Of a stretch of 64,000 bases of DNA, positions 1 through 8,343 are shown in pieces. The stretch lies in the NCBI RefSeq assembly GCF_947489565.1, contig NZ_CANLEA010000018.1, forward strand, positions 1 through 64,000. Direction: 5' to 3'. This DNA comes from an uncultured Kordia sp. GTDB taxonomy: Bacteria > Bacteroidota > Bacteroidia > Flavobacteriales > Flavobacteriaceae. A program made the translations under genes and the position numbers. How positions within the stretch are numbered: the first letter of the stretch is position 1; each line of letters opens with the position of its first letter. The notes under the pieces are model-generated. The model saw only the letters and a list, made by a program, of their open reading frames with translations, ran no database searches and was not told the origin of the DNA.

Positions 1-112
1 AAGCGATCAAAAAGCAAAGCGATCAAAAAGCAAAGCGATCAAAAAGCAAAGCGATCAAAAAGCAAAGCGATCAAAAAACGAAGCGATCAAAAAGCAAAGC
101 GATCAAAAAGCA
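1..112. repeat. 16-bp tandem repeat, seven copies
   Basis: Seven head-to-tail copies of aagcgatcaaaaagca fill the first 112 bases. The fifth copy differs at its end (aacg instead of agca). The array touches the window edge and may extend further upstream. A 16-bp unit is not a multiple of three, which argues against coding. No spacers separate the copies, so this is not a CRISPR array. Confidence 0.95.
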
Positions 113-143
113 AAACAAAGAAAATACTATTATAAAAGAAACA

Positions 144-176
144 GATTGCCACGTCGCTATGCTTCTCGCAATGACG
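144..176. repeat. Short palindromic (REP-like) element
   Basis: The element begins gattgccacg and ends tcgcaatgacg; the arms attgc (145-149) and gcaat (168-172) are inverted. Its reverse complement reads cgtcattgcgag... and resembles a dispersed intergenic palindrome I know from many Bacteroidota genomes. The family link is from memory. Only one copy is seen in this window. Confidence 0.45.
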
Positions 177-179
177 TAT

Positions 180-300
180 CTAACATGTCTAAAATCTAGT
201 AGCGAAGCGATCTAGTATCTAACAGCGAAAGCGGTCTAAAATTCTAAGAGCGAAGCAAGTCTAAAGGCAAAGCCGTTTCTAATAAGCGAAGCGATTCAAT
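180..300. repeat. Degenerate agcgaagcgatcta repeat tract
   Basis: About five imperfect units built on agcgaagcgatctaa alternate with tctaa or tctaaa. The core gcgaagcgat recalls the 16-bp array at 1-112, so the whole 1-307 interval looks like decayed simple-repeat DNA. No gene is visible in it. Confidence 0.6.
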
Positions 301-307
301 CTCAATA

Positions 308-1138
308 CTAATTACCACTACCTTTCTCAATTCCAAAATCCGTCCACTTCTTATTCTCGTCTTTAGTAGTTTTACGAATGGCTAAGTTTTTATTGATAGA
401 ATCTTGATTTTTATACCCACGCGGATGATCTAAATGTACACAAACCGCACTGTAACGAATTTGTTTACTCTTTAATCCGTAGTTGAATAAACGTTCTCCC
501 AACTCACGATCTTGTCCGCCATATTGCATGCGCTCATCAAAACCATTGATGGCTACAATATCTTTTTTCCAACCCGAAGCATTGTGTCCATTCCAGCTAG
601 CATTTGTTGGCGTTACTGCATTCAAAAAGCGTGATTTTAATCCGGCAGAAGTCAGTTTATTGTTCTTAAACGAAGCTTTTAATCCGTGTTTCTTCAACCA
701 TGCAACATCAAAACAATTGCCCTCGTAAATATCTTCTTTGGTAATGAGTTCTGAAATATTCATTGGTAGCATAAAGTATCCTCCCGAAAGGAAAAAACCT
801 TCTTCACGTTGCTTTACATGATGTTCTACAAAATCAGCGCGCGGAATACAATCACCATCAGACATAATGATATAAGGCGTACTACATTTTACAATGGCTT
901 TGTTGAGAATTTGTGATTTCTGAAAACCATTGTCTTCATGCCATACATGTACAATTGGATAAAAGACTTCTTTGCGAATTTCTTCAATCAAATCGAGAGT
1001 TTCTTGCTTAGAACCATCGTCAGCAATTACAATTTCAAACAAGCGATAGGTTTGATTGTTATATCCGTGTAATACTTTTGCCAACCACTCAGGAGAGTTG
1101 TACGTACTTATAATTATGGAAGTGTCTATTGTTGTCAT
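308..1138 (-). CDS. Family 2 glycosyltransferase
   Basis: A 276-residue cytoplasmic GT-A glycosyltransferase that probably adds a sugar to a surface glycan. The N-terminus reads IIISTYNSPEWL, followed by ADDGS near residue 40, the nucleotide-sugar/metal motif SDGDC near 95, and a galactosyltransferase-type C-terminal motif WNGHNASGW...GGQDRELGERL near 195-230. The ATG at 1138 was chosen because the open frame upstream of it (to 1387) has no family resemblance and runs through the divergent neighbour. A -7 element (TATCTTTG on this strand, 1147-1154) leaves almost no 5' leader. The acceptor and donor cannot be told. Confidence 0.85.
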   Translation of the reverse strand: MTTIDTSIIISTYNSPEWLAKVLHGYNNQTYRLFEIVIADDGSKQETLDLIEEIRKEVFYPIVHVWHEDNGFQKSQILNKAIVKCSTPYIIMSDGDCIPRADFVEHHVKQREEGFFLSGGYFMLPMNISELITKEDIYEGNCFDVAWLKKHGLKASFKNNKLTSAGLKSRFLNAVTPTNASWNGHNASGWKKDIVAINGFDERMQYGGQDRELGERLFNYGLKSKQIRYSAVCVHLDHPRGYKNQDSINKNLAIRKTTKDENKKWTDFGIEKGSGN

Positions 1139-1146
1139 ACAGACTC

Positions 1147-1187
1147 CAAAGATAAAGTTTTTAATGAAAAAATTATATGTACTTTTG
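1147..1187. promoter_or_regulatory. Divergent -7 elements between two glycosyltransferase genes
   Basis: The 64-bp gap between divergent starts holds TATCTTTG on the minus strand (1147-1154) and TACTTTTG on the plus strand (1180-1187). Both match the Bacteroidota -7 consensus TAnnTTTG. I see no clear -33 TTTG at the usual ~19-bp spacing for either, so the calls rest on the -7 boxes and their distance to the start codons (8 and 15 nt). Confidence 0.5.
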
Positions 1188-1202
1188 TGCTTTAAATTTA
1201 TC

Positions 1203-1940
1203 ATGCCAACACTATCTGTCATTATTCCTACGTATAACGAAGCTTTGTATTTGAAAGATGCTTTGTATTCAGTGCAATTTGCCGATGAAATTATTGTGAT
1301 AGATTCACTCAGCACAGACGAAACTGTTGCCATTGCCGAAGCGCATGGTTGCAAAGTGATTTCTAGAAAGTTTGATAATTTTTCCAACCAAAAAAATCAT
1401 GCATTACAGTTTGCTACTTGCGATTGGGTATTGTTTTTAGATGGCGACGAACGCATTACGTATCAGCTTCAAAAAGAAATCATTGCAGCTATGAATGCGG
1501 GGAAACACACGGCGTATAAATTGAACTTTCCACATTTTTACATGAATCGTTTCTTGTATTTTCATAATAATGATGTCACGCGATTGGTAGAACGCGAAAA
1601 GTGTCATTTTGAAGGAAATGTACACGAAAAACTGATCGTCAACGGAACCGTTGGAAAGTTAAAAAATAAAGTATTGCATTATACGTACAAAGGTTTGATG
1701 CATTATATCAGTAAAAAAGACAGCTACGCATGGTTTCAAGCAGAACGAATGCTAGAAAAAGGCAAAAAAGCTACGTATTTTCACCTTGCATTTAAACCGA
1801 TGTATCGCTTTTTTCATGAATATATTGTAAAACGCGGTTTTATGGATGGCGTTCCTGGTTTAGCCGTTGCAGGTATTAATGCATACGGTGTTTTTTCACG
1901 ATATGTAAAATTGATGTTGCTTCAAAAAGGCATCCGATAA
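1203..1940 (+). CDS. WaaE/KdtX-like family 2 glycosyltransferase
   Basis: A 245-residue GT-A glycosyltransferase of the type acting on lipopolysaccharide core (WaaE/KdtX-like). The start MPTLSVIIPTYNEA is followed by VIDSLSTDETV near 32-42, LDGDER near 79-84, and a basic aromatic C-terminal region (YRFFHEYIVKRGFMDG) probably facing the membrane. It begins 15 nt after a TACTTTTG element; the longer open frame upstream to 1056 lies inside the divergent gene and is not used. The gene at 5350 has the same order of motifs and similar length, so the two are paralogues. A 13-bp terminator follows. Confidence 0.87.
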   Translation: MPTLSVIIPTYNEALYLKDALYSVQFADEIIVIDSLSTDETVAIAEAHGCKVISRKFDNFSNQKNHALQFATCDWVLFLDGDERITYQLQKEIIAAMNAGKHTAYKLNFPHFYMNRFLYFHNNDVTRLVEREKCHFEGNVHEKLIVNGTVGKLKNKVLHYTYKGLMHYISKKDSYAWFQAERMLEKGKKATYFHLAFKPMYRFFHEYIVKRGFMDGVPGLAVAGINAYGVFSRYVKLMLLQKGIR

Positions 1941-2077
1941 TACGTCGTTAAACGAAGTTTTTTGCTGTTCATCTATAAAACTCCTTTCACTTATCTAAAA
2001 AAATAAAACGGATTAGCGATAAATCGTAATTTCGAGTAGTGTATTTTTATAGATACATCACCCCTTTTTATTACTAC

Positions 2078-2107
2078 CAAAAGAGTTCTTCCCTAAGAAC
2101 TCTTTTG
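2078..2107. terminator. Bidirectional terminator
   Basis: A perfect 13-bp stem (caaaagagttctt at 2078-2090 with aagaactcttttg at 2095-2107) encloses the loop ccct. A- and T-rich arm ends give a U-tract on both strands. It lies between convergent genes ending at 1940 (+) and 2131 (-). Confidence 0.85.
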
Positions 2108-2130
2108 CCTGTAAATACAATACCTGCAAC

Positions 2131-3024
2131 TTATTTTATTTTGATTTCAGACTCAATATTTACCCACTTTATTTTCCAGTTTTCACCTTGATGATCACCT
2201 GTTGTGTAGAATAGATATTTACTATCTGATGTCACAAAAGGATTTCCTTGTCCCAATTGATTGATAACAGAATTCAATTTCCTCGTTTGCGTCCATTTTC
2301 CAGCTCCATTGTTGAAAGTAATCATAAGCTCAAGTGGATCATTTATGGCAGCAAAGATCATATATTCTTCATTGGGAGAAACATATGGCGTCGTTTTTTC
2401 AATGGTCGTTTTTGTAGAAATCAAGACTCTTTCCGCAGGACCATAAGTGCCACTATTGTTTCTTTTGGAATGATAAATGTCCATTTCACTATAATCTAAA
2501 TTACTTGCATGGAAATATAAAGTTCCTGTGTTAGTTTGTATAGGATGTGAAACAACTTTGTCACGTAAGTTTGGAATATCAATATACGCCGGATTCTTCC
2601 ATTCACCATTGATTTTTTCTGATTTCCAAAGATGCCATGTATCAGTAACATTTTCAATGTTTGTAGGTCTTGTAGAACTAAAGTAGATCGTATTTCCATC
2701 GGGAGAAAAACTCATTCCATGATCGTTGTAGTTACTATTGAAAAAAGCTTTTTGCGGCAAAGACCAACTTCCGTTTTCTTTTTTTATGTAGAAGATATCA
2801 AATTGTTTGAAGTCTTTGCTTGATATTGTGTAATAATAGTGTGTATAATCTGGACTAAATATTCCTTTGTGAATGAGCTTGTCTTTAGGTGTAAGATCTT
2901 CTTTGAATACAATGGGAGTTTCTGCAGGAATTTCTTCCACTAAAAATTTGGCCTTTTCATTTTTCATATCGTTTTTACAACTGAACATACAGATTACCAA
3001 TAGCAGAAAATATACTTTCTTCAT
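2131..3024 (-). CDS. Lipoprotein with PD40/TolB-like beta-propeller
   Basis: A 297-residue predicted lipoprotein. MKKVYFLLLVICMFSC is a type II signal peptide with the lipobox Cys at residue 16. The mature part contains propeller-type strands: SPDYTHYYYTISS, FSPDGNTIYFSSTRP near 95-110, VSPNEEYMIFAA and TSDSKYLFYTT. These resemble the WD40-like PD40 repeats of TolB and related envelope proteins. The ATG at 3024 was chosen because the signal peptide starts there; the open frame upstream overlaps the deacetylase gene. It follows that gene by 10 bp on the same strand, so the two are probably co-transcribed. The ligand is unknown. Confidence 0.8.
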   Translation of the reverse strand: MKKVYFLLLVICMFSCKNDMKNEKAKFLVEEIPAETPIVFKEDLTPKDKLIHKGIFSPDYTHYYYTISSKDFKQFDIFYIKKENGSWSLPQKAFFNSNYNDHGMSFSPDGNTIYFSSTRPTNIENVTDTWHLWKSEKINGEWKNPAYIDIPNLRDKVVSHPIQTNTGTLYFHASNLDYSEMDIYHSKRNNSGTYGPAERVLISTKTTIEKTTPYVSPNEEYMIFAAINDPLELMITFNNGAGKWTQTRKLNSVINQLGQGNPFVTSDSKYLFYTTGDHQGENWKIKWVNIESEIKIK

Positions 3025-3034
3025 AAAGTTCAAT

Positions 3035-3757
3035 TTAAAAGAAAAACGACTTTCCACGACATAATTTGGACGTAAATTTTCGTAGAGAATCTTCGCCTTT
3101 GATGTCCAAACGTTGTACTTCGTAATTGTTTTTGAAAGGATATTTGTTGACACGATTTCCGATACGCAATCCGAATGCGACTTTATTTTCGTGCAAGGCT
3201 TCAAAAAAGGTTTGTTGCTCTGGATTTTTCCGTGGAAACTTTCCGTACGGATACGCCAACACATTGCTTACATTCAATTGATTTTCAACAATAAATGCTT
3301 CACACTTTTTAAAGTCTTCATTGATTTCTTCTACCGAAAGTTCATCATACTTTTTGTGTTCATAGGAATGTAATCCTAATTCAATTGTTGCGTCATCCAT
3401 GCTTTTGAGCTGTGCTACAGACATGATTTTTTCCGTTCCTGTGTTCCATGCATCAACACCATCCACATATTGAAAAGGAATGTAAAAACACGCTTTTAAA
3501 CCATATTTTTGAAGTAACGGATATGCCAATTCTAGTTGATTGATATACACATCATCAAATGTGATAATGACTGCTTTTTTAGGAAAATCGGCAGGAGATT
3601 TTAATTGTTGCAAGTCGCCAAAATGTAAACTTGTATAACCGTTTTTTTGTAAGTATTGGAATTGTTTTTCTAAATTTTCAGTAGAAATCGTCAATCCTTT
3701 GCTTTGAGAAGCATCCGTAGTAACGGCATGATACATTAAAATGGGCAAGTTTGGCAT
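3035..3757 (-). CDS. Polysaccharide deacetylase (NodB homology) family protein
   Basis: A 240-residue carbohydrate esterase family 4-like enzyme, which would remove N-acetyl groups from a glycan. MPNLPILMYHAV is the usual opening of the small non-secreted members. The metal/catalytic motif TFDD sits near 66-69, the second motif HSYEH near 130-134, and AYPYGKF near 169-175. No signal peptide is visible, which suits a role on a lipid-linked intermediate or a protein exported another way. Surrounding glycosyltransferases support a surface-glycan role. Start is the only Met before the conserved LMYH motif. Confidence 0.85.
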   Translation of the reverse strand: MPNLPILMYHAVTTDASQSKGLTISTENLEKQFQYLQKNGYTSLHFGDLQQLKSPADFPKKAVIITFDDVYINQLELAYPLLQKYGLKACFYIPFQYVDGVDAWNTGTEKIMSVAQLKSMDDATIELGLHSYEHKKYDELSVEEINEDFKKCEAFIVENQLNVSNVLAYPYGKFPRKNPEQQTFFEALHENKVAFGLRIGNRVNKYPFKNNYEVQRLDIKGEDSLRKFTSKLCRGKSFFF

Positions 3758-3858
3758 CTATTTTTTTATTGAATTATTGAAACGTTCAATGATTAAAAAT
3801 TAATTCGAAACAAAACTACTAAACTTATTCAACTTGCAACAACTAAAAATAGTGCAGT

Positions 3859-4962
3859 TTATGGTATTGGTAAAAATGTAAACATTTTCTCTGCTTTTAA
3901 ATATTCATTCATTTTTCCACTCATATAGCGGTTATTACAATCTTGAAAGACACCGTTTTCATCTAACTGAAGTTTATACGCATAGCCATCTTCTAATTTA
4001 TCAAAATTGATATCAGACAAATTAATCCAGATTAAAAACGGTCCATATGACGAACGGAAAAAGTATTGCAATGTTGACATATCGGCAAAAGAACTGTATT
4101 GTGTTTTACTCAGATCGGCAGTGTCTAAACCTTCTAATTTTGTCGCAGGTTGCGCGGTATTATTGATAACTCCAGACAATCTTGCCAATGCTAGCGTATT
4201 ATCTACGTTGTTAGGTAATTGTCTTGCAAAGTAGGTTGCTCGAACAAATCTACTCAACGACCAATTGGATCCTGGTAATAAAGCTGGATTTCCACCTTTT
4301 TCATACTTTTTGTTGAGTTCATCCCAATATACAAGCGACGTTATTTGTGTATCAAAATTTGGATCGTTTGTCATCACTTGCATTTGATCTAAGTTGTAAT
4401 GATCAATGCGATGCGGATAATCTTCAAATTTTTCTCCGCTCGTATCTACATTCGTAAACACATGCAAACTTCCATTTATATATTCGAAAACGGCTGAGTT
4501 TCCTTCTTTGTCTCCTACAGATAAATGACAGGTTGCCAACTTGTTGTCACTATCAGGAATCACAGTGGTTTGAATATAAATATCTTTCATGGCATACACC
4601 GCTTTTTCTACGCTTTCACATACATCTAAAATATACTGCGCCCAAATACTCATACTCAATGGATATGCGCCTTCTCGATGTGATTCTTCGGGATATACTG
4701 ATGTAGAAAGCCATAATAAATTGACCGTAAGTCCTTCAGAGTTGAGTCCGTCTGAATTAGAAATATCAAAATTGGAGACAATCACACTACTATATTCTGA
4801 AGTCCATTTAAATTCTTGTCCTCTTGGCGTTTTTGCCATGGCTTTTCTTTCTACATTTGCAGGCATGGCCCAAAGTTGTGGTGTTGGGTTTTCTGCCCAA
4901 TCCATGTTTCTACCTACATAACTTTGATTCTCTTTCGGGGTGTAAATTACTCGTGTACACAT
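3859..4962 (-). CDS. Choloylglycine hydrolase / linear amide C-N hydrolase family
   Basis: A 367-residue N-terminal-nucleophile hydrolase of the bile-salt hydrolase / penicillin V acylase family. The protein starts MCTRVIY, so removing Met exposes Cys as the catalytic N-terminal nucleophile. The companion motif GRNMDW follows near 18-23, and NSEGLTVNLLW near 79-89 is also family-typical. There is no signal peptide, unlike many Gram-negative members, so the start at 4962 with Cys at position 2 is well supported. In a presumably marine bacterium the substrate is more likely an acyl-homoserine lactone or other N-acyl amide than a bile salt; that is inference. Confidence 0.88.
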   Translation of the reverse strand: MCTRVIYTPKENQSYVGRNMDWAENPTPQLWAMPANVERKAMAKTPRGQEFKWTSEYSSVIVSNFDISNSDGLNSEGLTVNLLWLSTSVYPEESHREGAYPLSMSIWAQYILDVCESVEKAVYAMKDIYIQTTVIPDSDNKLATCHLSVGDKEGNSAVFEYINGSLHVFTNVDTSGEKFEDYPHRIDHYNLDQMQVMTNDPNFDTQITSLVYWDELNKKYEKGGNPALLPGSNWSLSRFVRATYFARQLPNNVDNTLALARLSGVINNTAQPATKLEGLDTADLSKTQYSSFADMSTLQYFFRSSYGPFLIWINLSDINFDKLEDGYAYKLQLDENGVFQDCNNRYMSGKMNEYLKAEKMFTFLPIP

Positions 4963-5165
4963 ACTAATTTGGTTAAATTTGAGGTTAATATTCGCTTTTT
5001 CCTTATATGTTTATAGGAAATAGATTTCTTTCAAATTAATAAATTACAGGTCTACTTATATTTTTAATGTTCTGTTTTCCAATAAAAATGTTCTAAACAT
5101 CACTTTAAAAGATATAAACAATATATACTCAAAACTCTGAAACCTTATATTCTTACTAAAATCAT

Positions 5166-5173
5166 TACTTTTG
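5166..5173 (+). promoter_or_regulatory. -7 element for the small-ORF/glycosyltransferase operon
   Basis: TACTTTTG matches TAnnTTTG and lies 52 bp before the ATG at 5226. No convincing -33 box is visible. It would serve the small membrane protein and the two glycosyltransferases that follow. Confidence 0.45.
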
Positions 5174-5225
5174 TTGCGATTGTTCATCTTTAGATAATTT
5201 CTAATCTTAAAACAATAAGTTAAAA

Positions 5226-5363
5226 ATGTTATTCTTTATATTCATAGTATTAGCAGTTTTTGTCTTTTATCCTAAAGGGAATTATAGAGAACGAGCAAAT
5301 TCTAGCTATTACGTAAAGAAAAATCTACGTCATAAAGAAAAAGAAGCCAATGCAGAAGATTAG
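5226..5363 (+). CDS. Small membrane protein, 45 residues
   Basis: ATG at 5226 opens a 45-codon frame: a hydrophobic segment (LFFIFIVLAVFVFY, residues 2-15) followed by a charged tail ending KEKEANAED. Its stop at 5361-5363 lies inside the first codons of the next glycosyltransferase gene (ATG 5350), a 14-nt overlap that suggests translational coupling. The one-helix plus charged-tail layout is typical of real small membrane proteins. A TACTTTTG element precedes it. No function is recognised; a membrane anchor or partner for the glycosyltransferase is possible. The main doubt is its length. Confidence 0.55.
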   Translation: MLFFIFIVLAVFVFYPKGNYRERANSSYYVKKNLRHKEKEANAED

Positions 5364-6102
5364 TGCTTTAGCCATTACTTACAACGAAGAAGATCATATT
5401 GAAACATATATTGAACAACTTTCCTTTGCTGACGAAATTATTATTGTGGATTCGTTTAGCACGGATAAGACTGTGGAACTTGCAAAAAAATACGATATCA
5501 CTTTTCTGCAACGAAAGTTTGATGATTTTTCGTCACAGAAAAACTACGCTATTGATCAAGCCTCACATGATTGGATTGTATTTTTTGATTTGGATGAAGA
5601 AATTCCGAAAGTCCTAGCAGATGAGATTGTTGCGACGGTAAATTCAGAAAATCCGATGAAAGCTTATACTGTAAAGCGCGATTTTCATTTTATGGGAAAA
5701 CGAATGAAATATAGTGGTTTCCAAACAGATATTTCGGTACGTTTATTCAATAAAAATTATTGTCGTTACAACGGAAAACCTGTCCACGAAACTATTGAAA
5801 CTACCGAAAAGATTGGAAAACTCAAAAATGCGGTTGCACATCAAACCTATAAAAATTTTGATAATTACAATCAGAAGCTAAGTCATTACAGTCGTTTGCA
5901 AGCAGAAGCTTTGCACAAAAAAAATGTACGTCCCAATGCGTATCATTTCTTCTTTCGCCCGTTTTATCGTTTTATACATCAATACTTTTTGCGTTTGGGC
6001 ATTTTAGACGGAAAAGAAGGTTTTATTTTGTGTTATGTGCATGCTTTTTCAGTATTTAAACGTTATTTGCAATTGTGGACGATGTACCGAAAAATAGACT
6101 AA
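5350..6102 (+). CDS. WaaE/KdtX-like family 2 glycosyltransferase
   Basis: A 250-residue GT-A glycosyltransferase. MQKISALAITYNEEDHIE is followed by IVDSFSTDKTVELA near 33-46, FFDLDEEIP near 77-85 in the DxD position, and the family's conserved segments KRDFHFMGK and KPVHETIE. The C-terminal YRFIHQYFLRLGILDGKEG parallels the gene at 1203, so these are paralogues probably adding successive or alternative core sugars. It starts inside the preceding small gene and is followed 9 bp later by a GT-B glycosyltransferase, forming a three-gene operon. Confidence 0.87.
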   Translation: MQKISALAITYNEEDHIETYIEQLSFADEIIIVDSFSTDKTVELAKKYDITFLQRKFDDFSSQKNYAIDQASHDWIVFFDLDEEIPKVLADEIVATVNSENPMKAYTVKRDFHFMGKRMKYSGFQTDISVRLFNKNYCRYNGKPVHETIETTEKIGKLKNAVAHQTYKNFDNYNQKLSHYSRLQAEALHKKNVRPNAYHFFFRPFYRFIHQYFLRLGILDGKEGFILCYVHAFSVFKRYLQLWTMYRKID

Positions 6103-6111
6103 TTTGAACAC

Positions 6112-7179
6112 ATGAAGAACGTTTTTTTAGAATCACATAATATTAAGAACCTACATTTTGGCTTTGGGCAATTCAATTATCATTTGATCAAAGGACTGTA
6201 TGAAGCAGAAATTACTGATTTTAAAATGACGCTTCACGCGAAAAACCTCAGCAAACTTACCAACGAGTTTGGAGATTATTTTGACTATAAAAAGTATCAA
6301 TCTTTCCGCCGTTATCCTTTGATGCGTATTCGCAAAAAATATGACTTATGGCATTCGTTAAACCAAAACATTAAGATTGAACCGTATCACAATATTCCGT
6401 ACTTATTAACGGTTCATGATGTAAACTTTATTGAAGAAGAATCGAGCGATATGAATCATGAACGCAATGTGCGTTTTCGTGAAAAATTAGAACGAAGTAG
6501 TGCTATTACCTACATTTCTAACTTTGCCAAAGCTTCTACGCACAAGCATTTTGACGTACCAAATGTTCCTGAGTATGTCATTTACAATGGAAACCCGATT
6601 CGTGAAGTCACACTTCCTGAAAATTATCAGCCAAAGATTGTTTCAAACAAACCGTATTTATTTAGTATTGGCGAATTTACGCCGCGAAAAAATTTTCACG
6701 CTTTAGTGGAAATGTTAGTATTGTTGCCTGATTTTAACTTAATCCTTTCGGGAAATAACAATACAGAATATGCTAGTGGAAAACTTGCAGAAACCATTCA
6801 AAAACACCAATTAGAAGATCGTGTTTTAATTACCGGAAAAATTGGCGATACCGACAAACAATACTACTTACAAAACTGTGCTGCTTTTGTATTTCCGTCG
6901 TTGCGTGAAGGATTTGGAATTCCTCCTATTGAAGCTATGCGTTTTGGAAAACCTGTATTCTTATCCAACAAAACTTCTTTACCCGAAATTGGTGGCGATC
7001 ATGCATTTTTTTGGGATCATTACGATCCAGCATATATGGCGCAGGTTTTAGAAAAAGGAATGCACACGTTTGAAACCAACAAGGAAACTTATGAAAGTGC
7101 GTACATTCAACGTGCACAAAGCTTTGATTGGAATGCAACTGCCAAACAATACGAAGAAGTGTATCGTAGTTTGTTGTGA
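6112..7179 (+). CDS. Family 4 (GT-B) glycosyltransferase
   Basis: A 355-residue retaining GT-B enzyme. The N-terminal half has the acceptor-side motif LLTVHDVNFIEE near 100-111. The C-terminal half has IGEFTPRKNFHALVE near 186-200 and the donor-binding signature PSLREGFGIPPIEAM near 263-277, followed by SLPEIGGDHAFFW. These are the standard group 1 glycosyltransferase landmarks, and the length is normal. It follows the family 2 enzyme by 9 bp and is the last gene of the operon; simple repeats begin 20 bp after its stop. Confidence 0.9.
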   Translation: MKNVFLESHNIKNLHFGFGQFNYHLIKGLYEAEITDFKMTLHAKNLSKLTNEFGDYFDYKKYQSFRRYPLMRIRKKYDLWHSLNQNIKIEPYHNIPYLLTVHDVNFIEEESSDMNHERNVRFREKLERSSAITYISNFAKASTHKHFDVPNVPEYVIYNGNPIREVTLPENYQPKIVSNKPYLFSIGEFTPRKNFHALVEMLVLLPDFNLILSGNNNTEYASGKLAETIQKHQLEDRVLITGKIGDTDKQYYLQNCAAFVFPSLREGFGIPPIEAMRFGKPVFLSNKTSLPEIGGDHAFFWDHYDPAYMAQVLEKGMHTFETNKETYESAYIQRAQSFDWNATAKQYEEVYRSLL

Positions 7180-7199
7180 GTTGGGTCTTTGGTATTAGG

Positions 7200-7283
7200 T
7201 TTTGGGTTTTGGGTTTTGGGTTTTGGGTATTTAGCATTTAGCATTTGGCATTTAGCATTTAGCATTTAGCATTTAGCATTCAG
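7200..7283. repeat. Two adjacent 7-bp tandem repeat arrays
   Basis: Four perfect copies of ttttggg (7200-7227) are followed directly by eight copies of catttag with single-base variants (tatttag, catttgg, cattcag; 7228-7283). The arrays differ in sequence but share the unit length and abut exactly. They lie in the gap after the GT-B gene and upstream of the lipoprotein gene, outside any credible coding frame. Confidence 0.95.
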
Positions 7284-7363
7284 TAAAAATAATTTAATAA
7301 CATTCTGCGCAACCTTTTTCATAAGTGCACATCTATGAGATAAACATTAAAACCAATACCACT

Positions 7364-7969
7364 ATGAAAAAGTTATTTATTACTACACTCCTATTAGGAA
7401 TATGCGTTGCTTGTAATGTTGATGATGTAGATTCTGATTTAACACCTGTAGCAATTACTGAAAACAGTGCTGATTGTGTTGCTGATAATCCTCCATCTAT
7501 TTTAGGAAGAACGTACTTAAGAAGCGGATTTGAAATTGATACTCCTGTCGATGCAAACGGAGATGGAATATATTCAACAGACTTAATGGAAGAACAATTG
7601 TGCTTTGATTTATCTTTAAGTTTCGGGACTGATCTAAGAGTGTCCAATCCAACTTTTGATGCTGTGTCTTTATATGTAGATAATGATGGAAACGGAAACT
7701 TATCACAACGAATGAACTGTTCACATGCAGATGGATTACCAAATAGGTATATGCAGATAGGTGATACTATTAAATTCTTTATCAGCACAAGTGAAGAACC
7801 ACAATTTACAGGAACACTTTCTGCAGATGAAACAACCATTACATTTGAATTTACCAATGATCTCTTATTTGGATTCAACTTTTTAGCAGGAGGAAATGAA
7901 ATATTACTTCAAGATGGAACTGTCTTAGAGTATGAAGGTGGCGCAACAGTAACATATACACTACAATAA
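7364..7969 (+). CDS. Lipoprotein of unknown function
   Basis: A 201-residue predicted lipoprotein. MKKLFITTLLLGICVAC places the lipid-attachment Cys at residue 17. The mature protein is acidic and strand-rich, with VDANGDGIYSTDLMEE and VDNDGNGNLSQR resembling Asp-rich calcium-binding loops, and two further Cys in the middle. I do not recognise the family. The start at 7364 was chosen at the signal peptide rather than an upstream ATG at 7325. A stem-loop terminator follows at 8057-8093. Confidence 0.75.
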   Translation: MKKLFITTLLLGICVACNVDDVDSDLTPVAITENSADCVADNPPSILGRTYLRSGFEIDTPVDANGDGIYSTDLMEEQLCFDLSLSFGTDLRVSNPTFDAVSLYVDNDGNGNLSQRMNCSHADGLPNRYMQIGDTIKFFISTSEEPQFTGTLSADETTITFEFTNDLLFGFNFLAGGNEILLQDGTVLEYEGGATVTYTLQ

Positions 7970-8056
7970 AAAAACACTTTGTAGTATTTAATTTTTAATA
8001 TTCTTTACTACTTAGGATGCATGTAAAATGTCTTATTTTTTTTAGTTTTTTAAAGG

Positions 8057-8093
8057 AAAAATACCATTGTTACTTATGTAATGATGGTATTTT
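8057..8093 (+). terminator. Stem-loop terminator
   Basis: aaaataccat (8057-8066) pairs perfectly with atggtatttt (8084-8093). The interior ttac/gtaa can extend the helix after a tg/tg mismatch. It lies 87 bp after the lipoprotein stop, so the 3' untranslated region would be long. Confidence 0.65.
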
Positions 8094-8343
8094 AATTCAT
8101 TTTCTATTCTACTTTTTATAGAAATCATTTTGCTCAATTCAACATATATTAAAATCATAAAATACATTTTGATTTATAGATAAATAACTAATAATCAATT
8201 ATTTAAATCACATCTTCTTGTTTTCACGAATGTCCATCATTTACCATTGATTTTTTATAAAACATCAATAACAACAATTTATTTTTAGCAAATGAAGGAG
8301 TTTCTTTGCTTCAAACGAACTGTATTCTAAACATAAAATAACA
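8094..8343. other. Gene-free AT-rich interval
   Basis: I see no gene, RNA fold, tandem repeat or clear TAnnTTTG element in this stretch, which precedes the small gene at 8344. Any promoter for that gene is not recognisable by the consensus I used. Confidence 0.5.

Noticed and set aside
1-112. CRISPR-like direct repeats at the window start
   Set aside because: The copies are contiguous 16-bp units with no spacers, and there is no cas gene in the window.
1138-1387. N-terminal extension of the minus-strand glycosyltransferase
   Set aside because: It overlaps the divergent gene and its promoter region and lacks family similarity; the conserved start is at 1138.
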